Shown here piece by piece: positions 1-5,530 of a stretch of 7,264 bases of DNA. Every line of letters begins with the position of its first letter. The stretch's first letter is position 1. The notes under the pieces were generated by a model, which was not told the DNA's origin, searched no databases, and saw only the letters and a list, made by a program, of their open reading frames with translations. Made by a program: the position numbers and the translations under genes. Where the stretch lies: positions 1-7,264 of the forward strand of contig JAHEIK010000187.1 of assembly GCA_024639415.1 (NCBI GenBank), read 5' to 3'. This DNA comes from Planctomycetota bacterium. Lineage in GTDB: Bacteria > Planctomycetota > PLA2 > JAEUHO01.

Positions 1-81
1 GGCGCACGCCACAAGGCGCCCCCGGCCTGCGGCATCGGAAGCCGCGGCGCCGTCCCGGTGTCGGCGGGGTCGCCGCGGTCC

Positions 82-109
82 GGGGCGGACACTCCGGTCC
101 GCCCCTACG
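82..109. repeat. Intergenic hairpin with GCCCCTACG tail, copy 1
   Basis: A perfect 9-bp stem, GGGGCGGAC (82-90) with GTCCGCCCC (97-105), closes a 6-nt loop and is followed by TACG. The 3' arm plus tail (97-109) matches the second hairpin's 3' arm plus tail (153-165) at 12 of 13 positions, although the loops differ. Conserved arms with variable loops are typical of REP-like or MITE-like intergenic repeats. There is no T-tract, so an intrinsic terminator is less likely. Confidence 0.6.
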
Positions 110-139
110 TGGTAAGTCCGGGGACGGCAGTCGGCCCTC

Positions 140-165
140 GGGCGGGCATGCAGCCCGCCCCTACG
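140..165. repeat. Intergenic hairpin with GCCCCTACG tail, copy 2
   Basis: A perfect 8-bp stem, GGGCGGGC (140-147) with GCCCGCCC (153-160), closes a 5-nt ATGCA loop and is followed by CTACG. It shares its 3' arm and tail with the hairpin at 82-109. Hairpins of this general form, a GC stem ending in CCCCTACG, are dispersed between genes in several GC-rich environmental phyla. That last point is general recollection, not something tested here. Confidence 0.6.
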
Positions 166-217
166 GCAACTGGCCATGCGGACGGCCCACGCGACATCCA
201 CCCCCTACCGGGTCGGT

Positions 218-271
218 GTAGGGGCATCCCGACCCTGAGCCCCGGCGAAGGGGAGTGGTTGCCCGGCCCGT
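218..271 (-). repeat. Diverged inverted relative of the 88-bp repeat
   Basis: Read in reverse complement, this stretch carries two blocks of the downstream 88-bp unit in the same order and near-same spacing. GTAGGGGCATC at 218-228 is the complement of the unit's GATGCCCCTAC, and GTTGCCCGGCCCGT at 258-271 is the complement of its ACGGGCCGGGCAAC. The sequence between the blocks is diverged. It also overlaps a local dyad, GGGTCGG (210-216) with CCGACCC (229-235). It looks like an older, decayed copy in opposite orientation that could pair with the tandem copies. Confidence 0.5.
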
Positions 272-305
272 TGCGGCACGTTGGCGCGTCCGCTGGCCGG
301 GCGTG

Positions 306-393
306 GCATCCGCACGCTCCTCGGCGGCGGTACGGGCCGGGCAACGACTCGCGCCGCCTGCGGCGTCACTCGCGATGCCCCTACGGGTGCCGA
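306..393 (+). repeat. 88-bp tandem direct repeat, copy A
   Basis: This is the first of two directly abutting copies. Copies A and B align without gaps over 88 bp with about four differences: one G/T and one G/C inside the unit, and the last two bases. Copy A contains an internal GCCGC-CT-GCGGC dyad (352-363) that both internal substitutions break in copy B. The unit ends with the GCCCCTACG core shared with the upstream hairpins. No spacer separates the copies, so this is not a CRISPR array. A non-autonomous mobile or REP-like element amplified in tandem is the simplest reading. Confidence 0.8.
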
Positions 394-481
394 GCATCCG
401 CACGCTCCTCGGCGGCGGTACGGGCCGGGCAACGACTCGCTCCGCCTGCGCCGTCACTCGCGATGCCCCTACGGGTGCCCT
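394..481 (+). repeat. 88-bp tandem direct repeat, copy B
   Basis: This second copy directly abuts copy A. A third, aborted copy follows: TCATCCGCACGCC at 482-494 matches the first 13 bases of the unit at 11 positions. The array ends about 80 bp before the acyltransferase start codon, so it may lie within or close to that gene's promoter and leader. Confidence 0.8.
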
Positions 482-574
482 TCATCCGCACGCCGGCCGG
501 CTGGCCCCGGGCGACGATGGGCCGCACCCCGAACCTTCTCCAGCCCGACCCCCGTACCGGCCGATGATGAAGGC

Positions 575-1795
575 ATGGGTGCGGGCACATTGCAGACCGC
601 ACGTCGCCGGGCCGTCGAATGCGGAAACGACCTCTCCTGGGGCGTCTTCGATGACATGGAGGCGCTGCGCGTACTGCGCGCTTCTTGGGAAGAGCTCCTG
701 CGACCGGGTCAGGTCTTCCTCGCACCGTCCTGGGTCCTCACGTGGCTCGAGTGGCGCAAGGACGAGGTGCGCCCCGCCGTCTTGGTCGCTCACGACGGAG
801 CGGGTCGCCTGCGCGGACTCCTGCCACTTGCTCGCACGGGGGACGACACCCTCGTCGCATGCGGAGCGGAACAAGGAGCGGTGGGCCTCGACGTCGTCGC
901 CCTCCATGGGGATACGGGCCCCGTCGCCCGCGGCGCTGTGGAAGTCCTCGCCAGGCTTCGCTTCCGGGACATCCACCTGCGTGGACTGCTCGCCGGCGGC
1001 GCCCTGCACGGCGCATTGCGTGCGTCGCCGCCCGGCTGGCTGACGGAGCGGGTCAGCACCTACTGCCCGTACGTCGTCACCACGGCGCACTGGGAGGAGT
1101 ACCTCGCAGGCCTGGGCAAGCACCTGCGCCACGAGCTGCGGCGCAAGCTGCGGCGCACGCTGGCGACCCCCGACACCTGCGTGCGTTGGATCGAGCGTCA
1201 GGACGAGGTCGAGGCTGCCGTCCGAACGCTCTTCGATCTGCACGCGCGGCGCTTCCGAGCCACGGGCAAGGAGACGGCGTTCGCCGGCGAGGCCCTGCGC
1301 GCGTTCCACGTGGCGCTCGCACGCGACTTGGCGGAACGGGGTGCGTTGATCCTCGGATTACTCGAGCACGACGGCGCACCCGTCGCCGCGGTCTACGGCT
1401 TTCGCTGCAAGGGCGGCAGCGGCCTCTTCCAGACGGGCTTCGATCCGGCCAGCGAACTGCGTGGGGCCGGCGAGGCCCTGCGCATCGTCCTGCAGCGCGA
1501 CCACGCCAACGACGACGCGCAGAGCGAGATCGACTTCCTCGACGGCTGCTATCCCTGGAAGCTCAGGCTGGCCTCCGGCGTCCGGCGCCAGTTCGAGGTC
1601 TGCATTCGCCCGCGGACGGCCGCCGGATTCTTCAAGCACGGCCTGCGCGCGCTCGGCGACGGCCTCAGGCGGAGCGGCGCCGCACTCCTGCGCGGCCCCT
1701 GCTGCCCAGGTCGTTGCGGGACGGAGATCAATCCAGCCCACTGCCACCGGGCCGGGTGTCCGGACGCCGACGTCTACAACAAGGGTGCTGCCTGA
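575..1795 (+). CDS. GNAT-fold acyltransferase, CelD/BcsL type (Acetyltransf_6-like)
   Basis: The 406-residue protein is predicted to be cytosolic and to transfer an acyl group, probably from an acyl-CoA or similar donor, to an unknown amine. The CelD/BcsL group often works near exopolysaccharide or cell-envelope genes, but nothing here names the substrate. The N-terminal part (about 20-60) has the family's opening pattern, an aspartate-led helix then SWEELL. A basic segment KHLRHELRRKLRR (182-194) precedes the C-terminal GNAT half (about 205-345). That half includes ILGLLEHDGAPVAAVYGF (259-276), a glycine-rich turn and YPWKLRLASG (326-335), the usual YK-lRfg ending. Residues 375-396 form an unusual tail with C376, C377, C381, C390 and C395 plus H389 and H391. 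ATG 575 was chosen because the upstream frame runs into the repeats. Its only purine-rich stretch, AAGG, lies too close, so TTG 590 or ATG 656 remain possible. Confidence 0.8.
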   Translation: MGAGTLQTARRRAVECGNDLSWGVFDDMEALRVLRASWEELLRPGQVFLAPSWVLTWLEWRKDEVRPAVLVAHDGAGRLRGLLPLARTGDDTLVACGAEQGAVGLDVVALHGDTGPVARGAVEVLARLRFRDIHLRGLLAGGALHGALRASPPGWLTERVSTYCPYVVTTAHWEEYLAGLGKHLRHELRRKLRRTLATPDTCVRWIERQDEVEAAVRTLFDLHARRFRATGKETAFAGEALRAFHVALARDLAERGALILGLLEHDGAPVAAVYGFRCKGGSGLFQTGFDPASELRGAGEALRIVLQRDHANDDAQSEIDFLDGCYPWKLRLASGVRRQFEVCIRPRTAAGFFKHGLRALGDGLRRSGAALLRGPCCPGRCGTEINPAHCHRAGCPDADVYNKGAA

Positions 1796-1834
1796 ACGCC
1801 GTGGCTGCGTAGTAGTCCGCAGATCCCGTGCAAC

Positions 1835-1856
1835 GAGGGACGGAAATACGTCCCTC
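1835..1856. terminator. Perfect hairpin downstream of the acyltransferase gene
   Basis: An 8-bp perfect stem, GAGGGACG (1835-1842) with CGTCCCTC (1849-1856), closes a GAAATA loop 40 bp after the acyltransferase stop codon. Position and symmetry suit a transcription terminator, but no T-tract follows, so it could equally be an operator-like dyad or an intergenic repeat. Its inner arms GGGACG/CGTCCC recur in the stem-loop at 2157-2175. Confidence 0.4.
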
Positions 1857-1986
1857 CGCCCCGGATACAGGTGGACGGACCCTCCGGCGACGGGAACATG
1901 CCGCGCTTGCCCCCAGGAAACGCCCGCACTGCGGATCGGGCGGGGGACCACGTAGCCGACATCGCGCACTTCGGTCGTGTGTCCCC

Positions 1987-1996
1987 GGAGATCTCC
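1987..1996 (+). promoter_or_regulatory. Ribosome binding site GGAG inside a GGAGATCTCC palindrome
   Basis: GGAG at 1987-1990 sits 7 nt before ATG 1998, a good Shine-Dalgarno position, and this decides the start of the small secreted protein. The site is the left half of a perfect 10-bp palindrome (1987-1996). The palindrome is too short at the centre to fold on itself as a stable hairpin, but it could be a protein-binding dyad. Confidence 0.55.
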
Positions 1997-1997
1997 C

Positions 1998-2279
1998 ATG
2001 CCCCATCGTCCGTCCTACCGGGCCGCCCTCGTGTTGGCCTGCATCCTCCTGTTCGCCGTCGCCGCTCACGCGGGCGGTGCCCCGACCTACTTCAGCAAGC
2101 GTGGACTGTCCGGCCAGACCTACGTCTGGCAGTCTGGCTCCTGCTGAGGCGATCCCGGGACGTGGTCCACGTCCCGCGCCGGCCGCAGCTACATCTGGAG
2201 CGGCCCCTGGAGCGCGACCACGCGCGAGATCATGATCGGCATGGGACTCTCACGCAGCAGCCTCGGTCGCAGCGGCTAG
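1998..2279 (+). CDS. Candidate secreted selenoprotein, Sec at residue 50 (in-frame TGA 2145-2147)
   Basis: I do not recognise the family. Read through the TGA, the product is 93 residues, ending at TAG 2277-2279. Residues 1-25 form a signal peptide: basic R4 and R8, a hydrophobic core from about 10 to 23, then AHA before G26. The TGA encodes position 50 in the context SGSC-U-GDPG, giving adjacent Cys49-Sec50. The motif G-x-[ST]-Y-[VI]-W occurs before the TGA (39-44) and after it (62-67), followed each time by Ser-Gly. That suggests one continuous protein. G/C at third positions is about 86% over 49 codons before and about 91% over 43 codons after. A bacterial SECIS-like stem-loop starts at the base after the TGA. 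Other genes here end in TGA, so TGA is not globally recoded. Alternatives are a 49-residue secreted peptide ending in Cys49, or a decaying gene with a nonsense mutation. The redox role is inferred from the Cys-Sec pair only. Confidence 0.5.
2148..2180 (+). promoter_or_regulatory. SECIS-like stem-loop immediately after the in-frame TGA
   Basis: GGCG (2148-2151) pairs with CGCC (2177-2180). A 5'-side bulge ATCC (2152-2155) follows, then CGGGACGTG (2156-2164) pairs with CACGTCCCG (2168-2176), leaving a GTC apical loop (2165-2167), or GGTCC if the top pair opens. Known bacterial SECIS elements lie inside the coding sequence just after the UGA, with a GU in the apical loop. In E. coli fdhF that loop begins about 17 nt after the UGA and contains GGUC. 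Here 17 nt separate the TGA from the loop, and GGTC is at its apex. The match is by eye. The stem is longer than the E. coli upper stem, and there is no single bulged U beside the loop. Confidence 0.45.
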
Positions 2280-2563
2280 GTGCGCAGCGCTTCGGCGCGC
2301 CGCTCGCACGACGGTTCCCATCCTCGCGCACCACTCTGCGCAAGGTTCCTCGCGTACGCTCTCTCCGCTTGCCGCCGCGAGGTGGCAGGGCCCACAGTGC
2401 CCTTGCGCAGCGTTCCTCACGCGCCCGAATCGCCTGACTCTAGGCCGCGCTCGTAGGTGCGGCCTGGGCACGTCCACCCACGCACAGCGAGCCTGTTCCC
2501 GGCACGCGTTGTGCGAGACACATCCTGCCGCGCCTGCACGCATTGGTAGTGAAAGGATGTGCC
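2280..2563. other. Intergenic stretch between the candidate selenoprotein and the lipoprotein gene
   Basis: No gene is supported here. It carries degenerate direct repeats: GCGCAAGGTTCCTCGCG (2338-2354) and GCGCAGCGTTCCTCACG (2405-2421), identical at 14 of 17 positions and 67 bp apart, with a weaker third relative near 2282-2299. A hairpin with arms AGGCCGC (2442-2448) and GCGGCCT (2459-2465) closes a 10-nt loop and could terminate upstream transcription, though no T-run follows. I could not pick out a convincing -35/-10 pair for the lipoprotein gene. Confidence 0.45.
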
Positions 2564-5047
2564 ATGAATCAGCAGACGTGTGCCGGCACCCGTTTTGGGT
2601 GCCGATGTCCCACGGGGGTCCTGCTCGTGCAGGTGGCCCTCTGCCTCCTTCTCACCGCATGTGGAAGCTCGGGTTCGCCTGCCGGACTGCCCGCTCCCAC
2701 ACTCGGTGAGCCTCTCGTATCCGCGACATCCGTGACGCTCGACTGGACAGCCGTGGATGGTGCGGACGAGTACGTCGTGTTCTGGAATCTGGGAACGACG
2801 CTCGACACGGCGACGGCCAGTGCGCTCGTCGGGATCGAGGACACGACGGTGATCCACGCGGCCTTGACGCCGGGCGACACGTACGTGTACGCCGTGGCTG
2901 CGGTCGCCGACGGCAGCGTCGGTCAAGGCTCGGGCGAGAAGTCGGTGACCGTACCGGTCGGCATCACCGAGTACCTGTCGATCACGGCGCGCAACGGATC
3001 GGCGGTGCTCACCTGGACCGAGGTCAACGGTGCGACCTCGTACAACATCTACCGCAGCACGACGCAGGGTTTCGACCCCGCGCTCGAGACGCCGCTGACG
3101 ACCACCGGCGGCCTGACGCATACCGACCCGGGACTCTCCAACGGCACCACGTACTACTACGTGGTCTGCGCCGAGGGGCCGGACGCCGAGGGACTGCCCT
3201 CGCACGAGATCTCCGCGCGCCCCAAGGCCGGCGGTGACGGCCCGGCCACCGCAACCGTGTCACTCACGGAACCCAGCCGCATGGTCGTCATGAACTGGGA
3301 GACCGTCGGCGGCGCAGAGGGCAACTACAACATCTACTGGGGCACGAGCCCCGGGATCGATCCCGCCACGGCCGAGCAGGAGGCGCTCGGCGTCAAGCCG
3401 CCGTATCTGGTGCACGGCCTGGAGGAGTCGACGGCCTACTACTACGTCGTCACGGCCATGGTTCCGAGCACGGCCGATCCGGAGGTGCTGGAGGAGACTG
3501 ATCCTTCGCCCGAGGTCGGCCTCTTCGCGATGCCGAGCGAGGCGTCCGAAGGCATGCCGGAGGGCCGCGTCGAGGAGTTCTGGATCCGTGCGCACCCCGG
3601 CGCCTTGGAGTTGGGCTGGGAGCCGATTCTCGGAGCCCAGAGCTACACCCTCTACCGCTGGACAGAAGGCGGCGCGATGGGGGAGATGCCGTACGTGGAG
3701 GTCTTCGAGGAGACCTTCATGGACGAGTCCGTGGGCAACGGGACGACCTACTACTACGTCGTCTGCGCCAAGGGGACGGACCACGAGAGCAAGGAGTCGC
3801 TGCAGGTCTCGGGCAAGCCCGGTGGAACCTACGCATGCGAGCCGACACTCCTCGTGCGTGACGCGACCAAGGAACTGCTCGTCCTCAGCTGGGACGACAC
3901 GGGCGCTGCGAGCTTCACGATCGACTGGCGCGCACCCGCGCTGCCGGAAGGCGAGAACAGCGGCACGCTGACCGACGACGCCTCCCCGCTCGTGCACACG
4001 GGCCTCACGGGCGGCGTGCACTACTACTACACCATCACGGCAGGCGGCACGTCGGCCGAGGTCGGCGGCATGACGTCCGGCGGCTCAGGCGGCGAAGCCC
4101 CGGTCGAGGAAGGTCTCGGGGCCAACTCGTCCGTGCCGATTCTGTTCGCCCATCCCTACGGGTTGGCCGGTGAGCCGATCCAGGACGATCCCGGGCTGCT
4201 GCCCTGGCAGCGCACGGGCACTGGCCTCAGGCCCCGCGCCGGCGAGATCGTCCACGACACGCTCGTCTTCCCGCTCTTCCGCGAAGAAGACCTGCGCGAC
4301 CCGCTCGATCTGACCGCGCCGGTGTATGAGCAGCGACTGCCCAGCACGTGGCAGGCGTTCTGGGACATCTACCCGGCGGCTGCGACCGAGCCGCTCGACG
4401 TGAAGATCCTCTGGGGTGGCCGCCTGGCGCCCAAGGTCATCAAGTCGCGCAGTGGCGTGATCCGGGTCGAGTGTTCCGCGATCTTCGACCTGCCGGAAGG
4501 CGAGACGCTCGACGCCTACGAGATGAAGAAGACGCAGGAGTTCCAGCAGCCGGGCGGCGGCGGGGAGCTGATCCTCGAGAACTTTGGCACCACCACGGGC
4601 ACGTACGAGGTGAGCGAGATGATCGTCTTCAGCCCGAACGCGCGGCTGAAGATCCAGAAGCTCGCCGACGACGCGGTCACCCCGGTGGGCCCCATCTTCT
4701 TCGAGGGTACGCTCGCCCAGAGCTACGAGTCCGGCGGCGGTCCGCTGCACTTCGGCTCCGAGATGAAGGCCCCCGGCAACTTCGTCTACGGCTACGTGTG
4801 GAACCTGAGCCAGAGTGATCTATCGGAGTCTGAGTGGTCCGGTTACTGGCGGATCACGATCTCGTTCGATCCCGTCGCCACGTGGACGGTCGGCGAAGTC
4901 GACCCGGACACCGGCGAGTACACGACCGAGACCCATTCCGTGGTGAACAACCTCAACATCACGGGCGTCGCGATCGGTGAAGGCACGGAGAACTGGGATC
5001 CGCCGGATTCCCCCAACTCCGCATCGATCGTCGTCAACGTCCGCTGA
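2564..5047 (+). CDS. Large lipoprotein with about five fibronectin type III-like domains
   Basis: The 827-residue protein is exported and lipid-anchored in the envelope. The lipobox LTAC gives lipidated Cys33, after a hydrophobic core at about 19-30, followed by a GSSGSPAG linker. Five tandem FN3-like domains follow, at roughly 41-130, 132-222, 225-324, 332-420 and 424-504. Each has an early L-x-W strand (DW, TW, NW, GW or SW) and a late Tyr-rich strand such as TYYYVVCA, AYYYVVTA or HYYYTITA. FN3 arrays usually act as spacers or as protein or glycan binders. Residues about 509-827 form a beta-rich, Trp/Gly-containing region I cannot assign, and I see no catalytic motif. ATG 2564 is chosen because AAAGGA (2552-2557) lies 6 nt upstream. 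A TTG at 2543 would add seven residues but lacks this support. The long antisense frames across it are composition shadows. A GC hairpin follows the stop. Confidence 0.85.
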   Translation: MNQQTCAGTRFGCRCPTGVLLVQVALCLLLTACGSSGSPAGLPAPTLGEPLVSATSVTLDWTAVDGADEYVVFWNLGTTLDTATASALVGIEDTTVIHAALTPGDTYVYAVAAVADGSVGQGSGEKSVTVPVGITEYLSITARNGSAVLTWTEVNGATSYNIYRSTTQGFDPALETPLTTTGGLTHTDPGLSNGTTYYYVVCAEGPDAEGLPSHEISARPKAGGDGPATATVSLTEPSRMVVMNWETVGGAEGNYNIYWGTSPGIDPATAEQEALGVKPPYLVHGLEESTAYYYVVTAMVPSTADPEVLEETDPSPEVGLFAMPSEASEGMPEGRVEEFWIRAHPGALELGWEPILGAQSYTLYRWTEGGAMGEMPYVEVFEETFMDESVGNGTTYYYVVCAKGTDHESKESLQVSGKPGGTYACEPTLLVRDATKELLVLSWDDTGAASFTIDWRAPALPEGENSGTLTDDASPLVHTGLTGGVHYYYTITAGGTSAEVGGMTSGGSGGEAPVEEGLGANSSVPILFAHPYGLAGEPIQDDPGLLPWQRTGTGLRPRAGEIVHDTLVFPLFREEDLRDPLDLTAPVYEQRLPSTWQAFWDIYPAAATEPLDVKILWGGRLAPKVIKSRSGVIRVECSAIFDLPEGETLDAYEMKKTQEFQQPGGGGELILENFGTTTGTYEVSEMIVFSPNARLKIQKLADDAVTPVGPIFFEGTLAQSYESGGGPLHFGSEMKAPGNFVYGYVWNLSQSDLSESEWSGYWRITISFDPVATWTVGEVDPDTGEYTTETHSVVNNLNITGVAIGEGTENWDPPDSPNSASIVVNVR

Positions 5048-5071
5048 GCGACCCGCTCCGGACGCTCCTGT

Positions 5072-5097
5072 CGCCGCGGCCCGCCTTGGCCGCGGCG
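5072..5097 (+). terminator. GC-rich hairpin after the lipoprotein gene
   Basis: A perfect 10-bp stem, CGCCGCGGCC (5072-5081) with GGCCGCGGCG (5088-5097), closes a CGCCTT loop 25 bp after the lipoprotein stop codon and about 57 bp before the next start. It is probably the lipoprotein terminator, although the following sequence (GCTTCATG) has only a weak T content. Confidence 0.55.
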
Positions 5098-5153
5098 GCT
5101 TCATGCACACGTCCTCGCCGTATCCTGTCTGGCGACGGCGAAAGGAGTCCCGC

Positions 5154-5441
5154 ATGGCGACCGGTCTCTGGAGTGAGATGGGACGAGCGTTCCGCGGCCC
5201 GCTGGGCTGGGTCGGGAAGCTCTGCCTCGTCTACATCTTCGTGTTCTTCGCCGTCACGGTGTGGGCCGTCGTGCAGTTGTTCTCGGCAGAGACCACGCGC
5301 GACCAGATTCTCTACGCCGTCGCCGCCCTGGCCGCGTTCCAGATCGCCGCCTGGTGCAAGCTGTACCTCTACATGCTCATGAACCGCAATGCGCTCGAGG
5401 ATCGTCTCGCGAGCATCGAGAAGCGGCTGGAGCGCAGCTAG
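5154..5441 (+). CDS. Small two-helix inner-membrane protein, DUF6768-like
   Basis: The 95-residue protein has two predicted membrane helices, at about 20-42 (VGKLCLVYIFVFFAVTVWAV) and 53-76. They are separated by a short polar turn SAETTRDQ (44-51). The C-terminus is charged and likely coiled-coil (LEDRLASIEKRLE, 81-93). The arrangement (WSEM-RAFRGPLGWV start, AETTR turn, a K-[LI]-W/Y-rich second helix, M-NRNAL-R heptads) resembles DUF6768 proteins as I remember them. No function is known to me for that family. ATG 5154 is preceded by AAAGGAG (5141-5147) at 6-nt spacing, one of the best ribosome binding sites in the window. The frame is open upstream, but earlier starts would overlap the lipoprotein gene and its terminator. 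Family membership is moderately sure; membrane location is well supported. Confidence 0.75.
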   Translation: MATGLWSEMGRAFRGPLGWVGKLCLVYIFVFFAVTVWAVVQLFSAETTRDQILYAVAALAAFQIAAWCKLYLYMLMNRNALEDRLASIEKRLERS

Positions 5442-5530
5442 ACGGCAGCCTCCCGTTTTTGCGGGGAACCCGGCGTGGCGCGCGCGCGTCGAAACGACTT
5501 CCGACCTGCTGGGGCCGGAGGTCCCCGAGG

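Larger units (their letters stand above)
1..574. other. Gene-free, hairpin- and repeat-rich intergenic block
   Basis: I see no supportable gene here. Open frames exist on both strands, but they run through tandem repeats and palindromes, give Arg/Pro/Ala-rich low-complexity translations and lack ribosome binding sites, as expected from GC-rich non-coding DNA. The block contains a bulged hairpin at 15-51 (arms GGCGCC 15-20 / 46-51 and GCGGC 29-33 / GCCGC 41-45), two hairpins with a shared tail (82-109 and 140-165), interleaved inverted repeats at 202-235, and two 88-bp tandem repeats at 306-481. The core GCCCCTACG occurs at 101-109, 157-165, 377-385 and 465-473, and GTAGGGGC occurs inverted at 218-225. 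That indicates one dispersed repeat family populating the block. Confidence 0.7.

Noticed and set aside
306..481. CRISPR array.
   Set aside because: Only two 88-bp units abut directly with no spacers and no cas genes nearby; this is a tandem duplication.
1..574. tRNA or structured RNA gene in the repeat block.
   Set aside because: No cloverleaf arms or T-loop sequence were seen; the dyads are explained by the repeat family.
482..1812. Alternative frames over the acyltransferase (482-1309 minus, 685-1812 plus).
   Set aside because: Arg/Pro-rich translations without recognisable motifs. The 575-1795 frame has the full GNAT pattern.
2145..2147. Global reassignment of TGA to an amino acid.
   Set aside because: The acyltransferase, lipoprotein and transporter genes all end naturally at TGA, so TGA is a normal stop here and only site-specific recoding fits.
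1828..2437. Overlapping plus-strand frames 1828-2235 and 1871-2437 across the candidate selenoprotein.
   Set aside because: They are open longer without a stop but lack a signal peptide, motif or good start site. The frame beginning at 1998 has a ribosome binding site, signal peptide and consistent GC3.
2417..4750. Long minus-strand open frames opposite the lipoprotein gene (2417-3205, 3260-4021, 4085-4750).
   Set aside because: Their translations are Arg/Gly/Ala/Val-rich with no domain pattern or ribosome binding site. They are expected shadows of a GC3-biased gene, and the plus-strand frame has a lipobox and repeated FN3 domains.
5451..5466. Hairpin CCCG-TTTTTG-CGGG after the DUF6768-like gene as an intrinsic terminator.
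   Set aside because: The stem is only 4-5 bp and the T-run is in the loop rather than after the stem, so it does not fit the usual terminator form.
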